From Chitinophagaceae bacterium (lineage in GTDB: Bacteria > Bacteroidota > Bacteroidia > Chitinophagales > Chitinophagaceae): 64,000 nt of DNA. The translations under genes were made by a program, and so were the position numbers. The number at the start of each line of letters is the position of its first letter. The first letter of the stretch is position 1. The stretch lies in contig CAHJWK010000002.1 in the NCBI GenBank assembly GCA_903642275.1, positions 1 to 64,000 on the forward strand, given 5' to 3'. The notes beneath the pieces were generated by a model. The model searched no databases. It saw only the letters and a program-made list of their open reading frames with translations, and had not been told where the DNA came from. Positions 45,788 to 53,931 of this stretch are shown here, piece by piece.

Positions 45788-47623
45788 GTGATTGATGTTA
45801 TTAATTTATTGCCTGACAATATTGCCAACCAGATTGCTGCCGGGGAAGTAATTCAGCGGCCGGCAAGTGCTGTAAAAGAATTGCTTGAAAATGCAATAGA
45901 TGCAAATGCAACAGCCATACAGTTATTTTTAAATGATGCAGGTAAAATGCTGATCCAGGTTATTGATAATGGTAAAGGTATGAGTGAGACAGATGCCCGC
46001 ATGAGCTTTGAAAGGCATGCCACCAGTAAAATTAAAAATATAGATGACCTTTTTCATATACGCACTATGGGTTTTCGAGGTGAAGCGCTGGCATCAATTG
46101 CAGCAGTAGCGCAGGTGGAATTAAAAACAAAAAGAGCAGAAGATGAGCTGGGAACTTTTATTGAAATTGATAACAGCATTGTGCGTAAACAGGAAGCTTG
46201 CTCCTGCGCTGTTGGCACTAACATTTGCATGAAAAATCTTTTTTTTAGTGTGCCGGCACGCCGTAATTTTTTAAAAAGTAACGCTGCGGAAATGCGGCAT
46301 ATTGTAGATGAGTTTATTCATGTGGCACTGGCTTTTCCAAACATATTTTTTTCACTTACCAATAACGGCCAGCAGGTATTTTATCTTGAAGCCGGCAATT
46401 ATAAACAAAGGTTTATTCAACTGCTCGGCCATCAATATCAAACCAAACTTGTACCTGTAAAAGAAGCGACAGATTATCTTGATATAAATGGTTTTGTAGG
46501 CAAGCCGGATGCTGCAAAAAAAACACGTGGTGATCAGTATTTTTTTGTTAACAACCGCTTTATAAAAAGTGCTTATCTTAATCATGCAGTTACCTCTGCT
46601 TTTGATGCATTGTTACCAAAAGACAGTTTTCCTGTTTATGCTTTGTATATTGATCTTGACCCTGAACAGGTTGATATAAATGTGCACCCCACAAAACAGG
46701 AAATAAAATTTGAAGATGAAAAAATTGTATATGCATTTGTGCAGGCAGCTGTTAAACATGCATTAGCACAGTTCAGCATTTCGCCTTCAATTGATTTTAG
46801 TTTGAATGCAGATATCATGCAAACAGAAGCAGTATCGCAACCTTTCACACAGGAAAAAAAGGAAACAATTTCAGCTTCTGATCTTTATAAAAAATTCTCA
46901 CAGAAAAACCAGGCGCATTTAATTGAACCCAATGAAAGATCAGAGCTAAAGCACTGGAAAGATTTTTATGAAGATAAGTTAACAGATGAAAGTTCACAGT
47001 TGACAAATGACAGATTACAGACAGCAACTTTTCTGTATGCTGATCACAACTATCAACTACCAATTGTTAACTGTCAACTAATAAGTGCGTACATCATTGC
47101 AACTGTTAATAATAACTTTTTGCTCATACACCAGCAACATGCACATGAAAGAATTTTATTTGAACGCTACCGCAAAACCATGCAATCAAACCAGGCAGTT
47201 ACGCAGCAAACTTTGTTTCCTGCAATGCTTGAATTATCTCCGCAGGATGCAGCTTTGTTACATGAACTTTTGCCCGACCTGCACTTGTTAGGTTATAAAA
47301 TTGAAACCTTTGGTAAAGACAGTTTTATTATACAAGGTACCCCGGCTGATGTATTGCAGGGCAATGAAAAAAGCTGCATAGAATTATTGATTGAACAGTT
47401 TAAGCATTTCAGCAATGAGCTGAAATTTAATAAACGGGATAAACTGATACATTGCGTAGCAAGGCAACACGCAATTAAAGCCGGGCAGGTTTTAGGTAAT
47501 CAAGAAATGAATATATTGGTGAAAGAATTGTTTGAATGCAAAATGCCTTCAGTAACACCTAATGGTAATGCTGTTTTTGTTGAGTTTAATGATGAACAGC
47601 TGATGAAGATGTTTGGAAGGTGA
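45788..47623 (+). CDS. mutL: DNA mismatch repair protein MutL
   Basis: 611 residues from GTG 45788. The N-terminal GHKL ATPase carries ELLENAIDANA, IDNGKGM, TMGFRGEALASI and VNVHPTKQEIKF. A linker of about 110 residues follows (residues 345-430), then the C-terminal dimerisation domain. The motif that in endonuclease-type MutL reads DQHA(X)2E(X)4E is HQQHAHERILFE here (about residues 448-459). The linker holds an inverted repeat that looks like an inserted palindromic element. Convergent with the cassette array that begins 63 bp downstream. Confidence 0.94.
   Translation: MIDVINLLPDNIANQIAAGEVIQRPASAVKELLENAIDANATAIQLFLNDAGKMLIQVIDNGKGMSETDARMSFERHATSKIKNIDDLFHIRTMGFRGEALASIAAVAQVELKTKRAEDELGTFIEIDNSIVRKQEACSCAVGTNICMKNLFFSVPARRNFLKSNAAEMRHIVDEFIHVALAFPNIFFSLTNNGQQVFYLEAGNYKQRFIQLLGHQYQTKLVPVKEATDYLDINGFVGKPDAAKKTRGDQYFFVNNRFIKSAYLNHAVTSAFDALLPKDSFPVYALYIDLDPEQVDINVHPTKQEIKFEDEKIVYAFVQAAVKHALAQFSISPSIDFSLNADIMQTEAVSQPFTQEKKETISASDLYKKFSQKNQAHLIEPNERSELKHWKDFYEDKLTDESSQLTNDRLQTATFLYADHNYQLPIVNCQLISAYIIATVNNNFLLIHQQHAHERILFERYRKTMQSNQAVTQQTLFPAMLELSPQDAALLHELLPDLHLLGYKIETFGKDSFIIQGTPADVLQGNEKSCIELLIEQFKHFSNELKFNKRDKLIHCVARQHAIKAGQVLGNQEMNILVKELFECKMPSVTPNGNAVFVEFNDEQLMKMFGR
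46992..47078 (+). repeat. Imperfect inverted repeat inside the mutL linker
   Basis: The left arm at 46992-47009 (GTTCACAGTTGACAAATG) is complementary to the right arm at 47061-47078 (CAATTGTTAACTGTCAAC) at about 15 of 18 positions, with 51 bp between them. Translated, the arms give SSQLTNDR and PIVNCQLIS. CAACTGTCAAC-rich palindromes are common intergenic elements in Bacteroidota; here one lies in frame in a disordered linker. Confidence 0.5.
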
Positions 47624-47694
47624 TGTGGCGTGCTGCATCTATCCACTTGTTTATTGCTTTTTTGCAGGCTGCGTTTGTTCAATTCGTTAGAACA

Positions 47695-48261
47695 TTAATT
47701 ATTTTTTATTTCATACCATAGTTCAACCATACCACTTTTGTATGCTGTAACGTCTTTTAAATGCAATGCCTGTTCCTGGTCAATGTAATCAAAAAACAAT
47801 GTTCCATTACCCAGTATAATAGGCATAACAGATAGCCTTATTTCATCCGCCAATTTTAACCGGATGAATTCTTTGGCAAGCATTGCTCCACCCACGATCC
47901 AAACATTGTTGTATTTGGGTTTTAGATGTTCATTCACAAGTTTATTAAGGTCGCCAGAATAAATTCCAATGTTTGATTTATCTATAGAAAGGTTTCTGTG
48001 AGTTACTACAATTGTCGGTATGTTTCCATAAGCCCAGCCATATGATTTTGAAAGTTCTAAAGCATGTTCGTATGTCCGTGCACCCATTACATAACAATCA
48101 ATTGTTTTAAGAAATTCATCCACTTCTTGTTTAGTGGTTTCAACTCCCTTATCGTAATGGTCAGACGTTTCAAACCAGGAAACACTATTGTCTTTTTTTG
48201 CAATAATGCCATCAAGACTTGAAACCATGTGAATAGTTATCTTAAACTGGATCGTTGACAT
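47695..48261 (-). CDS. RibD C-terminal / dihydrofolate-reductase-like family protein
   Basis: 188 residues. HMVSSLDGIIAKKDNSVSWF, CYVMGARTYEHALEL and VWIVGGAMLAKEFIRLKLADEIRLS are the signatures of the RibD_C/DHFR-like family (reductases of pteridine- or pyrimidine-like substrates). It is not classic folA and need not confer trimethoprim resistance. Last gene of the cassette array; a GTTAGAA core lies 2 bp past its stop. Frequent cassette cargo. Confidence 0.85.
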   Translation of the reverse strand: MSTIQFKITIHMVSSLDGIIAKKDNSVSWFETSDHYDKGVETTKQEVDEFLKTIDCYVMGARTYEHALELSKSYGWAYGNIPTIVVTHRNLSIDKSNIGIYSGDLNKLVNEHLKPKYNNVWIVGGAMLAKEFIRLKLADEIRLSVMPIILGNGTLFFDYIDQEQALHLKDVTAYKSGMVELWYEIKNN

Positions 48262-48301
48262 TTATACTTCATTTGAATTTTAGGTTGTCACGTAACATTG
48301 C

Positions 48302-48374
48302 TGCCAACGAGTTTGGGCTTTGCGAAGAAAGGGGATTGGCAGCACAAAAGCTCAATAATGCTTCATTATAAGCC
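48302..48374 (-). repeat. Degenerate attC-like element R0
   Basis: Starts with GCTGCCAACG and contains a hairpin GCTGCCAA / TTGGCAGC (48300-48344), then ends near ATTATAAGCC, 17 bp from the stop of the VOC gene. It belongs to a different sequence subtype from R1-R6. Confidence 0.4.
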
Positions 48375-48390
48375 ATTTAATAAATTAGTA

Positions 48391-48762
48391 CTATTTCATT
48401 GAATGTAAAGCAACTCTGTTTCCTTCTGTATCAATAAAATGTGCCATAAATCCATTTGACCCGATAGAAGTTTTTGGCATCACAATTTTTCCGCCTGCCG
48501 GCTCTATTCTTGATAACGGTGCACTTAAATCTTCACCACCATTCAGATAAATTACTGCTCCGTCTTTTGAAGGATTAAAACCTTCTGATTGCATAAGTCC
48601 GCCACCCACCTGACCATTTTGCATATCCGCCGGAAACAGTCCATATTTCCCGTGCGGAAAAGGCATTTCCATTATTTCAGTACCCAAAATAGTTTCATAA
48701 AATTTTTTTGCTCTGATGAAATCTGTTGCTGGGATTTCAAACCAATTAATTGCATTTGCCAT
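48391..48762 (-). CDS. VOC family (glyoxalase/bleomycin-resistance fold) protein
   Basis: 123 residues, one VOC domain of two beta-alpha-beta modules. NAINWFEIPATDFIRAKKFYE begins the first module, and GSNGFMAHFIDTEGNRVALHS ends the second; Glu and His near the ends are candidate metal ligands. Substrate unknown. One-gene cassette between R0 and R1. Confidence 0.88.
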   Translation of the reverse strand: MANAINWFEIPATDFIRAKKFYETILGTEIMEMPFPHGKYGLFPADMQNGQVGGGLMQSEGFNPSKDGAVIYLNGGEDLSAPLSRIEPAGGKIVMPKTSIGSNGFMAHFIDTEGNRVALHSMK

Positions 48763-48815
48763 TTTATTTTGTTTTAAAGTTTTGTTGCTTTGGTGCTTGC
48801 AGTTTTAAGGCATTT

Positions 48816-48944
48816 CTCCAACGTTGAAAATATTTGCACCGGCGGTGGGCATAGTGCCGTATCTGCCGGAATAAAAGCTGAATAGCGAACCTGCTGCCGA
48901 AGTGAGTATTGTGAGCCCTGATTGCATAAATACTTTTGTTAGGC
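48816..48944 (-). repeat. attC-like element R1 (shortened left part)
   Basis: The right 95 bp match R3-R6 (GCCGG.A.AAAAGCTGAATAGCGAACC onward) and end in a perfect GTTAGGC at 48938-48944, 14 bp from the stop of the cupin gene. The left part differs and starts at CTCCAAC. Confidence 0.55.
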
Positions 48945-48958
48945 GTTCGTGTTTTATA

Positions 48959-49417
48959 TTAATGTTTGAATTCAATTCTGTAAAGAGCTAAAGTATCCAT
49001 CCCAGTGTTTCTGATTGAATGTGGCGACTCAGGTTCCCATACGTTTACTTTATTTATAGGAAGTTGTGCAGTAAAAGAATCGGAAATAAGCAATCGGTTG
49101 TTTTCAAGTTTATAATGATATAAGGTAAAAGGAGGGCTCTTAATAGCCCAGGCCAAACTTTTCCATTTGTGCGTATGAACTGGTTCAAGAGTACCAGGAT
49201 TCACTGTTACATAGAGTATTCTTACAGCACTGTCTTCATAAATAATTTTATGCGATAACGGAGCTGCTTCAATTGCATCAAGACTATCTGCCCAAATCCA
49301 TTTTGTGGTTACCGTAGTGTCAATAGATTTGATTTCTTTAGTGTTAAAAAAATTCATGATTACAAAAACCAGAAGACCACCAATAAGCACTCCGTAAAAA
49401 ATAAACTTGTATTTCAT
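48959..49417 (-). CDS. Membrane-anchored cupin-like protein
   Basis: 152 residues. One N-terminal transmembrane helix (FYGVLIGGLLVFVIMNFF), then a cupin-like core with VNPGTLEPVHTHKWKSLAWAI (His pair as possible metal ligands) and VWEPESPHSIRNTG. Function unknown. One-gene cassette: R1 lies 14 bp past its stop, and R2 lies upstream of its start. Confidence 0.7.
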   Translation of the reverse strand: MKYKFIFYGVLIGGLLVFVIMNFFNTKEIKSIDTTVTTKWIWADSLDAIEAAPLSHKIIYEDSAVRILYVTVNPGTLEPVHTHKWKSLAWAIKSPPFTLYHYKLENNRLLISDSFTAQLPINKVNVWEPESPHSIRNTGMDTLALYRIEFKH

Positions 49418-49509
49418 AATACAATCTTGAGTTTAAATATCATGTCACTAGTTTTTTAAAATAAAATATTTTTTCAACTTTGCACAATAGTGATGTTACT
49501 TAACATGGC

Positions 49510-49675
49510 ACACAACGTCCCGGTATTTATTGCAGGCAGGGCATTCAGCGTAGTGTTAGCCCGGACTGCTGCTGATTTGAAAAACAAAAGATGAAGTTAT
49601 AAATAAATGTACAACAGCGCTATGTTAGCCGGAACAAAAGCTGAATAGCGAACCTGCTGTTGAAGTGCATATCGC
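49510..49675 (-). repeat. attC-like element R2, right arm lost
   Basis: Begins with ACACAACGTCCCGGTATTT and matches R4-R6 for about 160 bp, then diverges at GAAGTGCATATCGCC; the terminal GTTRRRY core is missing next to the YciI stop at 49686. Confidence 0.6.
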
Positions 49676-49685
49676 CTGGAAATGT

Positions 49686-49970
49686 TTACTTCCCCTTTGA
49701 TTCCTTTGCCGACCAGTAGGCAAAGGGACGAATCTTCCAACTTACAATCACATCCGCCAAAACAAACGGATCACCTTTTACGATTTCCTCAGCCTCTTCT
49801 ATCGTCTCGACTTCGAGAATCCATAACGCGCCAGAATTGTCACCAAACGGACCGGCAGCAAACAACTTTCCGTTCTCAAGAAAGGTTCGTAAATAATTGC
49901 GATGAGCCGTAAAAGTGCCTTTAACCTTTTCTTTGTCTTCAAGGTACTCTATAATTGCAGCGACTTTCAT
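49686..49970 (-). CDS. YciI family protein
   Basis: 94 residues. EDKEKVKGTFTAHRNYLRTF contains the conserved His, and LFAAGPFGDNSGALWILEVETIEEAEEIVKGDPFVLADV the conserved Asp and GDPF motif of the YciI/YCII ferredoxin-like fold. Possible role in dechlorination-like or lyase chemistry on small molecules; unknown here. Common in mobile cassettes. The C-terminus beyond KIRPFAYW is short and runs into the point where R2 lost its right arm. Confidence 0.85.
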   Translation of the reverse strand: MKVAAIIEYLEDKEKVKGTFTAHRNYLRTFLENGKLFAAGPFGDNSGALWILEVETIEEAEEIVKGDPFVLADVIVSWKIRPFAYWSAKESKGK

Positions 49971-50026
49971 ACTTTTTGCTATTTAAATTGTGGTTTAAGT
50001 AATTATTGTCATCGTTTGGTTTTCTT

Positions 50027-50210
50027 GAAGCAAGCATTCAGTGTAGTGTCAGCCCGGACTGCTGCTGATTTTAAAAACAAAAGATGAAATTATAATAAAA
50101 AGTACAACAGTGCTGCGCAAGCCGGAACAAAAGCTGAATAGCAAACCTGCTGCCGAAGTGCGTATTGTCAACCCTGCTTGCATAAATGCTTTTGTTGGGC
50201 GTTCGTGCAT
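50027..50210 (-). repeat. attC-like element R3, left end shortened
   Basis: Matches R4-R6 from GCATTCAGTGTAGTGTCAGCC to the end core GTTGGGC (50204-50210). The ACACAAC left end and the first 25 bp or so are missing. The stop of the next gene (50278) is 67 bp away. Confidence 0.6.
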
Positions 50211-50277
50211 TTTTATAAAGTTGTTTATTTAATCTTATATTTTAAACTTAATACAGAAGTACTTTTTTCAACGGAAA

Positions 50278-50739
50278 TCAATAACTAAAAATAGAACGAT
50301 AATTTCCATGGTCATCCTGATATTGAATATCTACAATAGGTCCGTGTTGGTCGGAATATCGTCTTGCCTGTAAAGGATTCTCATAACAAATATGAGGTGC
50401 ATTATTTTGTCTTATACTATAAACAGCTTGGCAATCACCATGTCCTAAAACAAAATAATTATAAGCATCCATAGAATTTCTATAGCTCCTAAAATCATTG
50501 TATGTAATAAAATTATCTTGATAAATACATGCCCACCATCTATGATTATAATGAAACCCTCTAAAAATCATTGTTATTTGTTCTTTATGGGCAAATGCCC
50601 AGGTTATTGTGGTGTACACTTGTTTTGTTATTTTAGCTCCTTCAGTTATATAGGTTACAACCTCTTCCTGCGCTTGGCATTTTTGTGACGAACTAACTAA
50701 TGCGATAACAATAGTCAATTGAATTAGAAATGTTTTCAT
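50278..50739 (-). CDS. Secreted protein of unknown function
   Basis: 153 residues with a signal peptide (FLIQLTIVIALVSSSQKCQAQ). The mature part is aromatic-rich (FRGFHYNHRWWACIYQDN, DAYNYFVLGHGDCQAVY) and contains two Cys that could form a disulfide. No family recognised. Shares the interval between R3 and R4 with the beta-helix lipoprotein gene, 144 bp apart. Confidence 0.6.
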   Translation of the reverse strand: MKTFLIQLTIVIALVSSSQKCQAQEEVVTYITEGAKITKQVYTTITWAFAHKEQITMIFRGFHYNHRWWACIYQDNFITYNDFRSYRNSMDAYNYFVLGHGDCQAVYSIRQNNAPHICYENPLQARRYSDQHGPIVDIQYQDDHGNYRSIFSY

Positions 50740-50883
50740 AATTATTTTTTTTATGTTATTACCTACTCTATTCGGTTTTCGGTTTCCCCGTTTGGTGCCT
50801 GTTGTATAGTTTGATAAACTTTGTTAATGAAATTTTCTATATGTCAAACATTGGTTGGGCTCTCATATTTTTGTTATCATTCT

Positions 50884-52119
50884 TTACCTACACAATCTTT
50901 GATTTCCACTTGTATACAACCAACGTGAATGTTTTTGACAATGATGCCACCCGTCTGCGTACTTAGAAGAATCATCTTTATCCTGCTTTGGCTTATTGTT
51001 ATCATCGAAATGGACTACCCAAAAGGTAAATAATTGAATTTCTTGTCCTGCATAACCACATTCGCAAATATTATCTCTAAATTCATTTTCCCAAGACCTA
51101 CATTCGCCTTTTGTTAAGTCCCTGTAAGTGCTATAATAAGAGTATACACCACATCTTCTAATCTCGTTTGAATCATTAATGATATTATTATTGCTAAAGT
51201 TCCGAATTCTTACAGCATCACCACTTATCCAAGTAAAATTATTGTGCTGAATCAGATTATGGTCACTATTATCAGATAGATAAACGCCATGCATATGAGA
51301 TGCGCCATCAGTCCCATTTTCGCAGTGAGCAAAATGGTTTTGTTGTATGATATTATGGTCGGAATTGACAAGGTCTATTGCACCGTATCCTATTCCTTTG
51401 AAAGTTTGGGGATAGTATTTATCTCCCAACGAATCGAAATAGCATCCATAGATAGTGTTATAACCATTCCAATTATCAAAGTTGTCTTTGTCTGCATGAA
51501 AATTTATTCCTCCAAAAATATAATCTCGAATTTCGATATAATAGAACCGCAGATTTGTTTTAGTTTGTTTAATAGTTAGAACTTTAAAAAAATAACTATT
51601 AGCTCCTTGTCCATCAAACGCCGGTCTGCCGGAAATGTCATTAATTCCTTGTCCATACTTATAATCACTAGGCATAAAACTTATGTTGTGTATGGGCGAA
51701 GTATAAGTCCATTCAATCCCTTGATTTGTATAAGGCTTGTATTTAATAAACTTAATACGAACCTCAACATCTTGATGAATTGGCTTATATATTATAAGTT
51801 TTTCTTGTACACCATGAAGTGTAGCAAGTGGTTTATCTTCTGTAAGACCAGAATTATTATCAGAACCACTAAGATTCATAAATAGCACAAAAGGTTTTGT
51901 TGTATCGGTTTCGCATATGTCTGCGCACCTAACACATGAATCATTACATTTTATACATGTATCCGTACCTATTATAGTTGTATCACAATGAATATTTGGC
52001 GTGGTATCAGTGTTATTATTAGAAGAATTAAAATTTTTATTCAAACCTTTTTGACAGGAAATAGAATAAGCAAGGATTAAAATTATAAATGAAAGAAACA
52101 GTAAAAATTTGTGTTTCAT
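50884..52119 (-). CDS. Right-handed beta-helix lipoprotein
   Basis: 411 residues. Lipoprotein signal ending in YSISC, then a Cys-rich spacer (CVRCADICETD). A DUF1565-like entry, NLSGSDNNSGLTEDKPLATL, leads into parallel beta-helix coils with NITIQ-type repeats (HNIIQQNHFAHCEN, HNLIQHNNFTWISGDAV). Such folds bind or cleave polysaccharides; no catalytic residues can be assigned. It lies downstream of R4. No matching repeat separates it from the next gene, only a GTTGGGC at 50854-50860. Confidence 0.72.
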   Translation of the reverse strand: MKHKFLLFLSFIILILAYSISCQKGLNKNFNSSNNNTDTTPNIHCDTTIIGTDTCIKCNDSCVRCADICETDTTKPFVLFMNLSGSDNNSGLTEDKPLATLHGVQEKLIIYKPIHQDVEVRIKFIKYKPYTNQGIEWTYTSPIHNISFMPSDYKYGQGINDISGRPAFDGQGANSYFFKVLTIKQTKTNLRFYYIEIRDYIFGGINFHADKDNFDNWNGYNTIYGCYFDSLGDKYYPQTFKGIGYGAIDLVNSDHNIIQQNHFAHCENGTDGASHMHGVYLSDNSDHNLIQHNNFTWISGDAVRIRNFSNNNIINDSNEIRRCGVYSYYSTYRDLTKGECRSWENEFRDNICECGYAGQEIQLFTFWVVHFDDNNKPKQDKDDSSKYADGWHHCQKHSRWLYTSGNQRLCR

Positions 52120-52245
52120 AGTGGATAGTTTTATGCTATTAAATTAAGAAAGTTAATCTTAACAGATGTTAGTTTGAATGCAAAACTTTGCATAACCAAC
52201 TATTAATATATTTTACAGTAACTTTTACGGTTGTTTTTGCATAAC

Positions 52246-52441
52246 ACACAACGCCCCGGTATGTATGCAGGCAAAGCAATAGCGTAATGTCAGCCCGGAC
52301 TGCTGCCGATTAAAAAACAAAAGTTGAAGTTATAAATAAAAAGTACAACAGTGCTGCGCAAGCCGGAACAAAAGCTGGATAGCAAACCTGCTGCTGAAGT
52401 GAGTAATGTCAGCCCTGCTTGCATAAATACTTTTGTTGGAC
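52246..52441 (-). repeat. attC-like element R4 (full length)
   Basis: 196 bp from ACACAACG to GTTGGAC, which ends 6 bp before the next stop at 52448. The ends are inverted: GTATGTATGCAGGCA at the left pairs with the complement of TGCTTGCATAAATAC at the right. GTAATGTCAGCCC occurs once in each arm in the same direction. The rest of the 328-bp gap contains nothing else recognisable. Confidence 0.65.
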
Positions 52442-52447
52442 GCAGTT

Positions 52448-52948
52448 TTATTTCTTTAAAAGTTTAATGTCAATAATTTTGGAAACAAGAAATCTCGAAT
52501 TGTTATTCCCCAAATGTCCGTAACCACTTTTACTGTCATTGTCAAAAGTTCCAATTGCATTGATAAGCAAATAAGAATTCCAATAACTGCTGTAAACTGA
52601 GTCAAAGAGACATTGGTATTTACTTGGAATGTACCCAATGCCTTCTTTAAACTCTAAGTCTAACTTTATATCATCTTTACATTTGCCTTCAACGGGAGAC
52701 AATGACCAATATTCTTCAACACCAGCATATTTACTTTGTAGTAGAACTTGTTGTCCTTTATATTTTGGAAGGTCACAAAACGAAACTTTTGGAATAGTGT
52801 CTTTAAAATAATTTGTTGATGTTTTATGAGCTATTGAACAGCTTGTAAAACAAAACCAAACAATAGATATAATAAAGCAAACAAACGAATTAAATATCAA
52901 ATCTAAAATTTGATAAATTTTTAAAAAGCGATTGAATCCTCTAGTCAA
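52448..52948 (-). CDS. Putative lipoprotein of unknown function
   Basis: 166 residues. A hydrophobic segment at residues 17-37 (IFNSFVCFIISIVWFCFTSC) ends in a lipobox-like TSC; the unusually long N-terminus may mean the true start is later at a non-ATG codon. The mature part contains CDLPKYKGQQVLLQSKYAGV and EGIGYIPSKYQCLFDSVYS, with several Cys. No family named. One-gene cassette between R4 and R5. Confidence 0.6.
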   Translation of the reverse strand: MTRGFNRFLKIYQILDLIFNSFVCFIISIVWFCFTSCSIAHKTSTNYFKDTIPKVSFCDLPKYKGQQVLLQSKYAGVEEYWSLSPVEGKCKDDIKLDLEFKEGIGYIPSKYQCLFDSVYSSYWNSYLLINAIGTFDNDSKSGYGHLGNNNSRFLVSKIIDIKLLKK

Positions 52949-53001
52949 TTCGTTTGTGTTTTGTTGTTTACTGCCTTAACAGCAGCGTTTCAAAAAATTG
53001 C

Positions 53002-53199
53002 ACACAACGCCCCGGTATGTATGCAGGCAAAGCAATAGCGTAATGTTAGCCCGGACTGCTGCTGATTTGAAAAACTAAAGATGAAGTTATAAATAAAATG
53101 TACAACAGTGCTGCGCAAGCCGGAACAAAAGCTGAATAGCAAACTTGCTGCCGATGCTACGTAATGTCAGCCCTGCTTGCATAAATACTTTTGTTGTAT
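53002..53199 (-). repeat. attC-like element R5 (full length)
   Basis: 198 bp. The outer ends are complementary to each other (GCACACAAC at the left, GTTGTATGC at the right), a better match than between different copies. The inner part is about 90% identical to R4 by eye. It ends 16 bp from the Imm26 stop. Confidence 0.65.
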
Positions 53200-53215
53200 G
53201 CTGTGTTTATCTGTT

Positions 53216-53689
53216 TTATTGTTTTGTCAAGATTAATTTGTCTGGCTTTTTTGACATATCAACAAGAAATTTGTCAAGATAATTTGGGTCAAACCAGTCG
53301 TCCCAAGCAATTAATGAATAATACGCATTCAGAAAGTCCTCCGCCAAAGCTGCATCTTGTATTGTCATACCAACCCAATTTAATTTTCTATATTTTTCGT
53401 TGGGTTGTTTGTTAATTGCAATTGAAACTTGTCTGTTACCTAAAATTTTCCAAACGCCATAATCAAGCTGTTCTTTGGTTACTTCAATAAGTGAAATTAA
53501 ATTTTTGTCATTACAGAAGTCTGTAGTGTTAATATTTTGAAGTTGGCTAATTGTCTCATCATAAAATGCCACACGAACAGTATTAATCATACTCTGTCCC
53601 AAAACTTGTCCAATTACGAATTTGTCATTCATTAATGGAACAACAAAGACATCTCCAATTGCCCAAATAATTTTAGTGCGTTTTTTCAT
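53216..53689 (-). CDS. Imm26-like immunity protein
   Basis: 157 residues. IWAIGDVFVVPLMNDKFVIGQVLGQ near the start and VRVAFYDETI soon after match the immunity protein 26 family, small cytoplasmic proteins that protect against polymorphic toxins. No toxin gene is found nearby, so it would be an orphan immunity gene on a cassette. An alternative is an unrelated beta-rich protein; the match rests on pattern memory. Confidence 0.6.
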   Translation of the reverse strand: MKKRTKIIWAIGDVFVVPLMNDKFVIGQVLGQSMINTVRVAFYDETISQLQNINTTDFCNDKNLISLIEVTKEQLDYGVWKILGNRQVSIAINKQPNEKYRKLNWVGMTIQDAALAEDFLNAYYSLIAWDDWFDPNYLDKFLVDMSKKPDKLILTKQ

Positions 53690-53726
53690 TAAAACTTTTT
53701 AGTTAGATAGTGTCAAACAACATAGC

Positions 53727-53923
53727 CACCAACGGCTCGGTATTTATTGCAAACAGTGCATTCAGCGTAATGTAAGCCCGTACTGCTGCCGGTTTGAAAA
53801 CTAAAGATGAAGTTATAATAAAATGTACAACAGTGCTGCGCAAGCCGGAACAAAAGCTGAATAGCGAACCTGCTGCCGAAGTGAGTAGTGTCAGACCTGC
53901 TTGCATAAATACTTTTGTTAGCA
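53727..53923 (-). repeat. attC-like element R6 (full length)
   Basis: 197 bp from CACCAACGGCTCGG to GTTAGCA, 8 bp before the stop of the next gene. The outer ends GCCACCAAC and GTTAGCAGC are complementary with wobbles. The interior is close to R4 and R5. Confidence 0.65.
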
Positions 53924-53931
53924 GCAGTGCT

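Noticed and set aside
47695-48261. Trimethoprim-resistance dihydrofolate reductase (dfr) cassette
   Set aside because: The motifs are those of the broader RibD_C-like family, not of DfrA or DfrB enzymes.
53703-53906. 67-codon frame within repeat R6
   Set aside because: It lies wholly in a repeat element and similar frames in R4 and R5 are interrupted.
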